Source: Salinadaptatus halalkaliphilus
Lineage (GTDB): Archaea; Halobacteriota; Halobacteria; Halobacteriales; Natrialbaceae
Length of the DNA: 64,000 nt
Direction of reading: 5' to 3'
NCBI RefSeq assembly: GCF_006543045.1
Contig: NZ_RBZW01000042.1
Location: forward strand, 1 to 64,000
Of this stretch, positions 44,022 through 53,053 are shown piece after piece (position 1 is the first letter of the stretch; the number at the start of each line of letters is the position of its first letter). A program made the position numbers and the translations under genes. Below the pieces are notes generated by a model. That model did not search any database. It saw nothing but the letters and a program-made list of their open reading frames with translations, and had not been told where the DNA came from.

Positions 44022-44660
44022 ATGTCACGGAGTATCACGGATGTGTATCGATCGTTCGGGACGAGCATCGTGTCGGATGCACTCGACGAGCACGGCATCG
44101 ACGGCGTGATCACCGGCCTCGAGCCCGTCCACCCGAGCCACGCTGCCGTCGGTCGGGCGCACACGCTTCGTCTCGAGGCGGCGCCGAACCCGGGCACGGA
44201 GACGAACTTTCCGTACGCGATGCTTCACGAACTCGTCGCCGACAGGGTGCTGGTACTCGACGGCGGCGGTCCAGGGCTCTCCTGCTGGGGCGGCAACGCG
44301 TCCCAGCTCGCGGCCAACGCCGGCGTCGAAGGGCTCGTCGTCGACGGCGGCTATCGCGATGTCGCCGAAATTCGTGCGGGGTCGTTCCCGGTATTTGGCC
44401 GCGCGCCGACGCCGAAGACCGGACAGAAACGGCTCACCGTCGAGGAAATCGGCGAGCCGGTGACGATCGGCGACGTCACCGTCTCCCCCGACGACTTGCT
44501 TGTCGCCGACGCGACCGGCGTCGTCGCGGTCCCGGCCGACGCGGTCGCCGATGTCGCCGAGACTGCGGAGGAGATCCTGGGCGAAGAACTGCTGGTCGAG
44601 TCGAAGATCGACGGGGGCGCGACGGTCGCCGACCTCGAGCGAGACGCCCACGAATTCTGA
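44022..44660 (+). CDS. RraA-family / HMG-aldolase-like protein
   Basis: This 212-residue protein belongs to the RraA superfamily, which includes 4-hydroxy-4-methyl-2-oxoglutarate aldolase/oxaloacetate decarboxylase as well as RNase regulators. The catalytic-type motif GLVVDGGYRDVAEI (Arg and Asp that bind metal-pyruvate, about 104-117) is intact, as is GGPGLSCWGGNASQLAANAGVEG (about 86-108, phosphate/substrate loop). Context with hydroxyacid and dehydratase genes favours aldolase or decarboxylase function over RNase control. It follows the hydroxyacid dehydrogenase closely on the same strand. Confidence 0.85.
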   Translation: MSRSITDVYRSFGTSIVSDALDEHGIDGVITGLEPVHPSHAAVGRAHTLRLEAAPNPGTETNFPYAMLHELVADRVLVLDGGGPGLSCWGGNASQLAANAGVEGLVVDGGYRDVAEIRAGSFPVFGRAPTPKTGQKRLTVEEIGEPVTIGDVTVSPDDLLVADATGVVAVPADAVADVAETAEEILGEELLVESKIDGGATVADLERDAHEF

Positions 44661-44712
44661 TCCGCTCGAGACGCGACGAGCGCTGATTTTCGCGTGCCGA
44701 TCGATGGTACAG

Positions 44713-45510
44713 TTACAGGTTCGATCCGAGCGATCCGCCGTCGACCGGAACTGCAGCGCCGTTGACGTATCCGGACAGCGGCGAGGAGAGGAACGCGACC
44801 GTCGCCCCGAACTCCTCGGTCGTCCCGAGACGATCGAGGGGGACCTCGGCGACGCGGTCGGCGTACCCCTCCTCGTAGGAGTCGAAGTCACCGCGGTCGA
44901 CCCCCTGTTCGATAAGATTCTCGACGCGTTCGGTTTCGTGTGACCCCGGCAACACCGCGTTCGCTCGCACCTCGGGAGCCAACTCCTGGGAGAGCGTCTT
45001 CTCGAGTCCCACGACGCCCATACGCACCGAGTTCGAGAGGACCATCTGATCGACGGCCTCTTTCACCGTTCGAGACGCGATCGTCACGATGGTTCCGCCG
45101 TCGTCGGCCCGGAGATGCGGCGCCGCCTCCCGGATCGTTCGGACGACGCTCATCACGAGCAGGTCGTAGGCGTCGTACCAGTCCTCGTCGTCGGTCTCGA
45201 GAAACGGACCGGAGGGCGGGCCGCCCGCGCTGGTCACGAGGTGGTCGATGCCGCCGAACTCGTCGACGGTCGTCTCGATTAACCGGGAAACGTCGTCCGG
45301 ATCGGTGAGATCCGCGCTGACTGGCAGTACCGTCGCCCCGTCGGCTGCCTCCGCTTGGAGCTCTTCGGCCGTCGCGTCCAGGCTCGCTTCCGTGCGGCCG
45401 TTGACGACGACGGACGCTCCGTTTTGGACGAGCGCTCGAGCGGCGGCTTTGCCGAGTCCGCCGCTCGAGGCGGTGACGAGTGCAACGTTACTGTCGATCT
45501 GGAGATCCAT
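44713..45510 (-). CDS. SDR-family oxidoreductase, copy 1 (no YxxxK)
   Basis: This 265-residue short-chain dehydrogenase has the nucleotide motif TASSGGLGKAAA (about 12-23), DHLVTSAGGPPSGP (NAG-equivalent region, about 84-97) and the C-terminal SDR end PVDGGSLGSN. The usual Tyr-x-x-x-Lys is replaced: where YSASK is expected, the sequence reads LSNSV, with Arg-Met next. A paralogue at 55138-55923 has the same substitution, so it is a subfamily trait. The frame is open further upstream but I chose the ATG at 45510. It is divergent from the TAXI binding protein, from which it is separated by 161 bases. Confidence 0.85.
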   Translation of the reverse strand: MDLQIDSNVALVTASSGGLGKAAARALVQNGASVVVNGRTEASLDATAEELQAEAADGATVLPVSADLTDPDDVSRLIETTVDEFGGIDHLVTSAGGPPSGPFLETDDEDWYDAYDLLVMSVVRTIREAAPHLRADDGGTIVTIASRTVKEAVDQMVLSNSVRMGVVGLEKTLSQELAPEVRANAVLPGSHETERVENLIEQGVDRGDFDSYEEGYADRVAEVPLDRLGTTEEFGATVAFLSSPLSGYVNGAAVPVDGGSLGSNL

Positions 45511-45671
45511 GTGGAGACGTTTCAAAGCCCATCGGTATAATCGTTGTCCAGCAGGTGCCCACCACGGCGATGGAGGCGGAACGTATAGCCTAGAAATAAC
45601 ATAACCTGACATATTGATCATCATCTTCGAAGAGTATATATGCAATAGCCACACTACCGTGTAATGTTACC

Positions 45672-46805
45672 ATGCCAAACCGCAGTTCGAACCGACGACG
45701 GTTCCTGAAAGCTGCTGCAATTACGGGGACAGTAGGTATCGCAGGGTGCATCGGAGACGACGATGTCGATCCGGATGGCGACGATCCGCTCGATGACGAC
45801 GATGGCGGCAACGGGACGGGAAGTGACCCAGACGAGGATCGCGAGTATCACATCGATAGCGGGACCTCCTCCGGTGGGACGATGGACGTCGGCCTCGCAG
45901 TCGAACAAGGTGTCGCCAACGGCAGCGATACGCTGAGTTACTCAACGGTCGAGAGTCCGGGCTACGTCGGCACGATGTACCGGATGAACGAGGACGCCTT
46001 CGACGCCGGGTTCATCGACATCAACACGATGAACAAGGCACAAAACAACCTGGACATGTTCGAGGACGATCCTGTCGATCAACTCGCCTGGCAGGGGTTC
46101 CGGGCGTTCGACTACAACATCTACATGATGGCCGTCGACGGGACGGGGATCGAAACGTTCGACGACCTCGCTGGGGCGGATGTCTATCCGGCGGAACCCG
46201 GCTACTCGACGCGAGCGACGTCGCTCGACGTGTGGAGTCAGGAGCCGACCGCCGACATCTACGAGGAGATGAACATCATCGACATGGACGTCTCCGACGC
46301 GCCGGGGGCGATGGAGGAGGGTCGAATCGAAGCCGCTATCGCGTACGGGACGCCCGGGATCGGTAACACGGGCTGGAACGTCGAGTACGACGCCCGCGTC
46401 GATGTCCACTACGTCGAACACACCGACGCGCTCGTCGATTCGATCGAGGCGTTCGACGGTGCGGGACTCTCCGAGTTCGAAGATCCGGAGGATACGTTCC
46501 TGTGGGATCAGGACATCGGCACGGACGAGATCGTCACGTGGGACTTCACCCCGACGATCGCGATCCACCCCGAGACGGAAGACGACGCTGCGTACGAACT
46601 GGCTCGCGTCGCCGGCGAGGAGAACGACCTCATTCGCGAGGCCGAAGAGCGCTTCCTCCCCGAAGATCCGGAGGGTCTCGTCCAGGGGGCACTCGACGAG
46701 TACCCGTTCCATCCGGGTGTCGCCGAGTACTACCAGGACGAAGGCGTCTGGAACGACGACTGGGTCGTCGGCGACCGCGACAACGTCGGCGGATACTTCA
46801 ACTAA
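45672..46805 (+). CDS. TAXI-family TRAP transporter solute-binding lipoprotein
   Basis: This 377-residue extracellular binding protein has a twin-arginine signal (NRRRFLKAA, about 7-15) and a lipobox ending IAGC (Cys26), followed by a long Asp/Gly-rich linker (about 27-58). It is thus exported folded and lipid-anchored. The mature domain matches TAXI proteins (TVESPGYVGTMYRM, NDAFDAGFI-type, PGIGNTGWNVEY). It should deliver a carboxylate to the permease encoded 63 bases downstream. Start ATG at 45672. Confidence 0.88.
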   Translation: MPNRSSNRRRFLKAAAITGTVGIAGCIGDDDVDPDGDDPLDDDDGGNGTGSDPDEDREYHIDSGTSSGGTMDVGLAVEQGVANGSDTLSYSTVESPGYVGTMYRMNEDAFDAGFIDINTMNKAQNNLDMFEDDPVDQLAWQGFRAFDYNIYMMAVDGTGIETFDDLAGADVYPAEPGYSTRATSLDVWSQEPTADIYEEMNIIDMDVSDAPGAMEEGRIEAAIAYGTPGIGNTGWNVEYDARVDVHYVEHTDALVDSIEAFDGAGLSEFEDPEDTFLWDQDIGTDEIVTWDFTPTIAIHPETEDDAAYELARVAGEENDLIREAEERFLPEDPEGLVQGALDEYPFHPGVAEYYQDEGVWNDDWVVGDRDNVGGYFN

Positions 46806-46868
46806 CGGCGGCGGGACCACCTGGCCCCACGTACAGATATTTATGATAGATACACACACCCAATACAA

Positions 46869-48938
46869 ATGAGCACAACCACTGAATCACGAGCGTCGAC
46901 CATACAGGTTAGGGTGCTCGACAACCTCATCACCGTCGGTGCGCTTGCGTTCTGGGCGATCGTCCTGTGGTGGGCAGCGACGCAAGGGATCGGTCGAACG
47001 CAGTATGCCATACTGTTCCTCGGTGGGATCCTCCTTTTGTATCTCATCACGGAAGCCAAGGAATCGGTCGAAGCTGGCGACTATCTCGACCTGCTGATAC
47101 TGGTCGCCTGTGGGGCCGTGATGGTTGCCGCGACGTATTACATCTACACCGGGTACGAAGGCTTCTACATCAATAGACAGGGGTGGGCCTACGACCACGA
47201 GTACCGACTCGCGTGGCTGGTGATCGGGGTCATCCTCTATCTGACCTGGCGGTCGTACGGCAACGTCTTCCTCGCGCTCATCGGCGGCGTGATGCTGTAC
47301 GCGATGTACGGTAACTACGTGCCGGGCCTCTTCGGTCACAGCGGCCTCGATACGATTTTCATGCTGCAGATGCTGATCACCGATCTCGCCGGCTTCTACG
47401 GCTCACTCACACAACTGACGGCCGCGTGGATCGCCCCGTTCTTGCTGTATGCAGGGTTGCTGTTCGCGTTCGGGGCGTTCGACCTCATCCTGCGAATCGC
47501 GATCATCAGTGCCAAATACATCGAATCCGGCGTCGCCCAGACGGCCGTCATCTCGAGCGCGATCATCGGCTCGATAAACGGCAGTTACGCGGCCAACGCC
47601 GGTATGACCGGTTCCTTTACGATCCCGACGATGATGGACTCGGGACTCTCGGGCCGGACCGCAGCCGGCATCGAGGGAACCGCCTCGACCTCCGGACAGG
47701 TCCTCCCGCCGGTGATGGGAGCGTCCGCCTTCGTGATGGCGTCGGTGCTTGGCATTCCCTACTGGAACATCATCGTCGCCGGACTCATTCCGGCTACGAT
47801 CCTCGTCCTCAGTATCCTGGTCGCCGTCCACTACACGTCGATCAACGAGATCGGTGAACAGGAGATGGACTTCGACGAGTACTTCGACGAAGAGATGACC
47901 CAGAGCGACAAAATCGTGCAGGGAGTCCGCTTTGGCATCCCCTTCGCGATATTGCTCATCACGCTTGGTTACCTCCAGTACACCGTCATGACGGCGGCGC
48001 TGTACACGATCGTTGCGATGATTGGCCTCGGGATCACGACGCCGGTGCTTCAGAGCATCTACGATGTCTCGAACGGTGCCAAATCGAGACACGTCGACCT
48101 CGAGGAGGAGTGGTCGTCGGGACTGGTCCGGCCGAAACTATCCGTCGTTCGACGCAACCGCGTCGTCGATAGTTTCCTCGCGGAAGTCGGGAACACGATC
48201 CATGGCTTCCGACGCGGCGCAGTTATCCTCGCGCCGATCGCGATCATTCTGGCGGCCGTCAACGGGGTCGTCGACTTGCTGATGACGACCGGTGTCCCCT
48301 CGAGAATCGCGATCATGCTGATGCAACTGTCCGGCGGCATACTGCTGCTTGCGGTGCTGTTCGGGATGGCCGTCTGTATCGTCATGGGCGTCGGTATGCC
48401 GACGGTCGCAGCCTACGTCATCGTCTCAACGCTGGTTGCGCCGACGTTCATCAGTGTCTTCGAGGTTCCCGAGCTGGCGGCTCACTTCATGGTCTTCTAC
48501 GCGGCGGTGATGGCTGGGGTGACACCGCCGGTCGCCATCGCAGTCGTGGTTGCCTCCGGGATTGCGGGGTCGAACTTCTGGAAATCGTGTGCGACGGCGA
48601 TCACTATCGCCGCACCGCTTTTCGTGTTGCCGATCTCCTTTATCTATCATCCGGAGATCGTCTCGACGGCGATCGATGTCGAGTCGCTGATCAGCGGTGG
48701 CATCATCCTGATGGGTTCGTTTACCATCATCTACGCGCTCAACTACTCGTTCCCGTTGAAACGGCGGTATACGTATCCGGTACGCTTCGTGCTGTTCTGG
48801 CTCGGGGCGTTCGTGATGGTCTATCCCGGCTGGCTGTTGCAGGGAATTGGCGCTGCCGTGTTCGTGATCGTCTTCCTCGGCGAGAAGTACGTAGCAAACG
48901 GAAACAAACTCCCGTTCGCGTCGGCGACCGATCGCTAA
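46869..48938 (+). CDS. TRAP transporter fused permease (TAXI type)
   Basis: This 689-residue membrane protein is a fused small and large TRAP permease with about 16-18 hydrophobic helices. The N-terminal part (about 1-165) corresponds to the small subunit, and the rest to the DctM-like large subunit. Large-subunit landmarks include MMDSGLSGRTAAGIEGTAST (about 256-275), GQVLPPVMGASAFVMAS and GVGMPTVAAYVIVST (about 500-514). It is powered by a sodium gradient in known relatives. It forms a two-gene unit with the TAXI protein upstream. Substrate is probably a carboxylate fed to the enzymes around it. Confidence 0.92.
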   Translation: MSTTTESRASTIQVRVLDNLITVGALAFWAIVLWWAATQGIGRTQYAILFLGGILLLYLITEAKESVEAGDYLDLLILVACGAVMVAATYYIYTGYEGFYINRQGWAYDHEYRLAWLVIGVILYLTWRSYGNVFLALIGGVMLYAMYGNYVPGLFGHSGLDTIFMLQMLITDLAGFYGSLTQLTAAWIAPFLLYAGLLFAFGAFDLILRIAIISAKYIESGVAQTAVISSAIIGSINGSYAANAGMTGSFTIPTMMDSGLSGRTAAGIEGTASTSGQVLPPVMGASAFVMASVLGIPYWNIIVAGLIPATILVLSILVAVHYTSINEIGEQEMDFDEYFDEEMTQSDKIVQGVRFGIPFAILLITLGYLQYTVMTAALYTIVAMIGLGITTPVLQSIYDVSNGAKSRHVDLEEEWSSGLVRPKLSVVRRNRVVDSFLAEVGNTIHGFRRGAVILAPIAIILAAVNGVVDLLMTTGVPSRIAIMLMQLSGGILLLAVLFGMAVCIVMGVGMPTVAAYVIVSTLVAPTFISVFEVPELAAHFMVFYAAVMAGVTPPVAIAVVVASGIAGSNFWKSCATAITIAAPLFVLPISFIYHPEIVSTAIDVESLISGGIILMGSFTIIYALNYSFPLKRRYTYPVRFVLFWLGAFVMVYPGWLLQGIGAAVFVIVFLGEKYVANGNKLPFASATDR

Positions 48939-48999
48939 CGATTCGTTTGCCGTTTCTGTCTCGGACCGTCACCGGCGCCGGTCGACGGTTGGGAAGGTC

Positions 49000-50217
49000 C
49001 TAGAACGTAGACGTTCCCTCGAGCGCGTGTTCTTCGACGACATCTTCGTCCAACTCGACGCCAATACCGGGCTCCTCGGGGACGTCGATGTAGCCGTCTT
49101 GGATCAGCGCCTCGTCGCGTGCGAGCAGGTCGTCCCACCACTCGACTTCCAGCGCGTGGTACTCGAGGAGATCAAAGTTCGGAATCGCCGCACCCAGATG
49201 GACGCAGGCCATCGTGCCGACGGGGCTACAGACGTTGTGTGGCGAGATGGGGATGTAGTTTTCCTCGGCCCGATCCGCGATGCGCATCGTCTCGGCGAGG
49301 CCGCCGACGGTGGTCGGATCCGGGGTGGCGATGTCGACGCCGTGGTCGTAGAGCAACTCGGAAAGTTCGTGCACCCGGAACCGGTTCTCGCCGGTCGCGA
49401 CCGGCGTCCGTGTCGCCTTCGTTACTTCCGTCTGGGCGTCCATGTTCTCTGGTGGGATCAGATCCTCGAGCCACATCAGGTCGTAGGGCTCGAGTTCGTA
49501 GGCGAGTCGCTTCGCGCTCTCGACGGAGTAATCCCAGTGACAGTCGAACGCGAGATCGATGTCGTCGCCGATCTCCTCACGCACCGCGTCGACGATCTCG
49601 CGTTTGTGCTCGATCGCGGCGTTGGTCAGCCGGCCGTTGAACGGGTCCGGATCGTTGTCCATCTCGAGGTCGAGATCGAACTTCAGCGCGGTAAAGCCCA
49701 TGTCGACGACGCGTCGGGCCTCGTTCGCGTAGGCCTGTGGCGTGTAGGCGTCGGCTTCGGCGTACTCGGTCGAGCCGTCGTCGACGGCGTAGGCTTCGCC
49801 GGCGTGGCAGTCACAGTAGATCCGCACCTCGTCGCGGAACTTGCCGCCGAGTAGCTGGTAGACCGGTAGCTCGAGGACTTTTCCGGCGATATCCCAGAGC
49901 GCGATCTCGATGCCGGAGGCGGCGGTGACGACTTTCCCGGTCGTCCCGCCGTGGCCCGACATCTCCTGGATGATCTGGCGGTAGAGTCGTTGGACGTCGA
50001 GGGGATTTTCGCCGATGAGGAACCGCTTGGTGTACTCGACGAGTTCGGGGACGCCGCCGCCGCGATAGGATTCGCCAATCCCGGTGATGCCGGCGTCGGT
50101 TTCGATTTTGATCAGGTTCCACTCGAAGTTGCCCTCGACGACGGCGGTGCTGATGTCGGTGATTTCGACGTCGCGCGATTCGGCTCGGTTCGATATCTGG
50201 TTGGAGAAGTCTTTCAT
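49000..50217 (-). CDS. Enolase-superfamily sugar-acid dehydratase
   Basis: This 405-residue enzyme is of the mandelate-racemase group but different from the two paralogues. Landmarks are ALKFDLDLEM (Lys-Phe-Asp, about 179-188), LAFDCHWDYS (Asp, about 222-231), WLEDLIPPEN (Glu, about 248-257), ATGENRFR (Glu, about 275-282), TPDPTTVGG (Asp, about 296-304) and ISPHNVCSPVG (His, about 326-336). This layout resembles gluconate/galactonate/xylonate dehydratases and the archaeal sugar-acid dehydratases. It should turn a sugar acid into a 2-keto-3-deoxy acid. It ends 62 bases before the TRAP stop on the other strand; the second paralogue lies just upstream on the same strand. Confidence 0.85.
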   Translation of the reverse strand: MKDFSNQISNRAESRDVEITDISTAVVEGNFEWNLIKIETDAGITGIGESYRGGGVPELVEYTKRFLIGENPLDVQRLYRQIIQEMSGHGGTTGKVVTAASGIEIALWDIAGKVLELPVYQLLGGKFRDEVRIYCDCHAGEAYAVDDGSTEYAEADAYTPQAYANEARRVVDMGFTALKFDLDLEMDNDPDPFNGRLTNAAIEHKREIVDAVREEIGDDIDLAFDCHWDYSVESAKRLAYELEPYDLMWLEDLIPPENMDAQTEVTKATRTPVATGENRFRVHELSELLYDHGVDIATPDPTTVGGLAETMRIADRAEENYIPISPHNVCSPVGTMACVHLGAAIPNFDLLEYHALEVEWWDDLLARDEALIQDGYIDVPEEPGIGVELDEDVVEEHALEGTSTF

Positions 50218-50281
50218 ATCTCGTCGTTTCGTGTACGTTTCGTTTTGTGTGGCCTGTTTCGTCTGGCGTCTCGTCGGTTCG

Positions 50282-51391
50282 TTATTCGATTCGGAACTCG
50301 TCGATCGCGTCGGGGTCTAGTTCGACGCCGTGGCCGGGGTCGTCCGGAAGCTCGATCGTCCCGTCGCCGTCGGGCTCGAGGGGATCGACGACGAGGTCGT
50401 CGAAGACCTTGACGTCCATGTCGCGATAGAAGTACTCGACCCAGCAGCCGTTCTCGATCGCGCCAAGCAGCGACGCGTGGAGATTCCAGTTGTAGTGGGG
50501 GGCGATCTGAACATCTAGCGCGGCCGCGTGATGGGCGATCTTGAGCCACTCCGTGATGCCGCCACAGACCGTGGCGTCGGGCTGCAGGATGGTTGCTGCA
50601 CCCTCGCTATAGAGTCGCTCGAAGTCGTAGCGTGGCCCCTCGAGTTCGCCGGTCGCGACCGGGTAGGGAATGGCCTCGTTGACCTCGCGCATGGCTTCGA
50701 CGCTGTCGATCATGACCGGTTCCTCGATGAAGTACGGATCGTACGGTTCGAACGCCCGACACGCACGAATCGCCTCGGTCGCGTGCGACCACGCGCCGTT
50801 GGCGTCGAGCAACAGCGTTCGTTCCTCCCCGATCTCGTCGCGAACGGCGGCGACGCGGTCGACCTCTTCGTCGATCGATCGTCGGCCGACCTTCATCTTC
50901 ACGACATCGTGACCCTCCTCGAGATACCGCTGTATCTCCTCACGGAGTCCCTCGTGGCCCTTCTCGTCGCGGTAGTAGCCGCCGCTGGCGTAGGACGGCA
51001 CTGCGTCGGCGTATCCACCCAGCAGCTTGTACAGCGGCTGGTCCGCGGCTTTGGCCTTCACGTCCCACAGCGCGATATCGACCGTCGAAATCGCGCGCAG
51101 GACGAGTCCTGAACGACCGATCTGGACCGTGCCGTCGAACATCTTTCGCCAGAGTCGTTCGGTATCGCGTGGATCCTCCCCGACGAGCATCGGCGCGAGC
51201 ACCGATTCGACGGTGTCGGCGATCAGCTCGGCGGCCTCGTAGCCGAGCGAGTAGCCGACCCCTTCGCGACCGTCGGCGGTACGGACGTACGTGATCGCGT
51301 GGTCGCGGTACGTAAGCGTCCGGTTCGAAAACGAGACTGGCTCGGCCAGCGGGATCGCTACCGGAACGCTCGTGATCTCTGTGATCTCCAC
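50282..51391 (-). CDS. Mandelate racemase/muconate lactonizing family enzyme, copy 2
   Basis: This 369-residue paralogue of the enzyme at 36812-37915 shares most residues, including long identical runs around FSNRTLTYRDHAITYVRT and PSYASGGYYRDEKGHEGLR, and all catalytic landmarks: KMKVG, LLLDANGAW, FIEEPV, ATGELEG, LQPDATVCGG and APHYNWN. Differences lie mostly at surface positions. The opposite orientation and distance of about 12 kb mark an inverted duplication. It lies 64 bases upstream of the sugar-acid dehydratase, on the same strand, so these two may form an operon. The start was taken at the first ATG. Confidence 0.9.
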   Translation of the reverse strand: MEITEITSVPVAIPLAEPVSFSNRTLTYRDHAITYVRTADGREGVGYSLGYEAAELIADTVESVLAPMLVGEDPRDTERLWRKMFDGTVQIGRSGLVLRAISTVDIALWDVKAKAADQPLYKLLGGYADAVPSYASGGYYRDEKGHEGLREEIQRYLEEGHDVVKMKVGRRSIDEEVDRVAAVRDEIGEERTLLLDANGAWSHATEAIRACRAFEPYDPYFIEEPVMIDSVEAMREVNEAIPYPVATGELEGPRYDFERLYSEGAATILQPDATVCGGITEWLKIAHHAAALDVQIAPHYNWNLHASLLGAIENGCWVEYFYRDMDVKVFDDLVVDPLEPDGDGTIELPDDPGHGVELDPDAIDEFRIE

Positions 51392-51537
51392 AGCATACCC
51401 TTGCGAACGAATGGCAAAAGCGATCGTCTCGCGGCAATTTTCCCCTCTTCGATCGATGTCGTCGACCCGGTTATCACCCGCTTGCCGGCAGTTCGGCTGA
51501 TCTGGGGCGACGAGTATGTCTGCCAGCCGTCACTGGC

Positions 51538-52341
51538 TTATTCGACGACGTAGTCGGCGGCGTTTTGCCCGTCGTAGGTGATGTTCAACTCGAGTTCGTT
51601 GACGGCGGCGAGCATCGCGTTTGGGAGCGTCTCCTCGAGTCGTTCACCGGTCAGTCGGTGGGAGGGACCCGCAACGGCGATCGCACCTAGTACCGTGCCG
51701 TCGCGGACGACCGGTACGCCGGCCGCGTTGATCCCTTCGACGTGTTCTTCGCGGTTGAACGCGACGCCACGTTCGGCGGTCGCCTCGAGTTCGGCGTGGA
51801 GATTCTCGCGTTCGGTGATCGTCTTGTCGGTGTGGGCCGGCAGTCCCCAACGGTCGACGACCTCGTCGACTCGATCGCGTGGATACTGGGAGAGGATCGC
51901 TTTCCCCGCCGACGAACAGTGGAGGTGGATCTGGTGTCCAACGCCGAAGACCACCCTGACGGCGCGGTCGCCGGTTCCCATGTGAAGGTACGTACCGAGC
52001 CCGTGCTCCTCGACGACGAACTGCGCCCGTTCGTCGGTCTCGTCTGCCAGCGTCTGGACGTAGGGTTCGACCTGTTCGTAGGCCGAGTCTCGCGTTCGAG
52101 CACCCCGCCCCAACCGGACGAACCGAAGGCCGATCTGGTACATTTCACCGTCTTTCGAGACGTAACGGAGGTCGCGTAAGGTACTGAGATGGCGATGGGT
52201 GGTGCTTTCGGCGAGCTCGAGATGATCTGCGATCTCCGAGAGCCGTGCCGGCCCGAGCTCTTCGAGTGCGTGGACGACCGCGAAACTCGTTTTCGTGCTC
52301 TGAATGCCGCCGTCCCCCGTGGCCTGATTTTCGCCTGTCAT
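51538..52341 (-). CDS. IclR-family transcription regulator
   Basis: This 267-residue protein has an N-terminal winged helix (about 12-75: TSFAVVHALEELG, IADHLELAESTTHRHLSTLRD) and an effector domain (about 90-260) with the family signatures CSSAGKAILSQYP (about 142-154) and GVAFNREEHVEGINAAGVPV. It probably regulates the racemase/dehydratase genes downstream and possibly the TRAP system. An AATATATAAATACG box at 52362-52375 (on the minus strand) lies about 25-30 bases before its ATG, giving a leaderless-type mRNA. Confidence 0.92.
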   Translation of the reverse strand: MTGENQATGDGGIQSTKTSFAVVHALEELGPARLSEIADHLELAESTTHRHLSTLRDLRYVSKDGEMYQIGLRFVRLGRGARTRDSAYEQVEPYVQTLADETDERAQFVVEEHGLGTYLHMGTGDRAVRVVFGVGHQIHLHCSSAGKAILSQYPRDRVDEVVDRWGLPAHTDKTITERENLHAELEATAERGVAFNREEHVEGINAAGVPVVRDGTVLGAIAVAGPSHRLTGERLEETLPNAMLAAVNELELNITYDGQNAADYVVE

Positions 52342-53053
52342 ACGTTCATTTGTTACTCGGCGTATTTATATATTCTGCACAGCGGAATCCTATTTAACTC
52401 TCGGCTAGCAACTAGAACGGTAAAATGGAGTGCAGAGGGACGATCTCGAACGTCCGTGGCTGGTTCTGGTCTTTATCACTCCACGGAACCAGCTAATCTA
52501 TTAGTGGGGTTTTTCCACCAATGTTATTACATACATACTTCTGTAAATGATGTCGTCGTCAGTCCCGAAAACGACCCACGAATCCAGGAATGCGTCCGAT
52601 TCCGTCCGCCCGTGTCGTTCGACGGGATTCTGTGCTCCGGAATGTGCTGAACGTCGTTTGTGTCGGTCCTGAATTACCACTCGGCGGGCAAAACCACGCG
52701 AAATCTCACCGATTTATACCACCATACTCGTTCGATTATCCTCATACGGCCTGTTGTCGGCCAGTGCCGACGCGACTGCAGGACGGGTTGCGATTGCGTT
52801 TGGCCGTCGTACCTCGGACCGTATTCAGGTTGTCTCGAGCGCCACTTGAACGGCTCGGGGCCGGCTTACCGATGCGACGACGACGCGTGTCGTCCGCTCT
52901 TTCGGTCCCAAACCGATATATTTGGGCACTGTTTAACCCTATTGAGTAACAGCAGAATATTGTCCACTACTTTCTGCCATCGGACGAACTCGAGTCGAAC
53001 AGGATTCCGTATTGCAAAATATTATGTTCTTCCGCACCGTGTCCGCTAGTACC
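52342..53053. other. Gene-free divergent control region
   Basis: This 712-base stretch between the IclR and class III aminotransferase genes, which diverge, has no supported gene. A TATA box for IclR lies at 52362-52375. A GCAAAATATTATG box at 53014-53026 lies about 30 bases before the aminotransferase ATG. The middle holds weak frames without domains. Confidence 0.5.
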
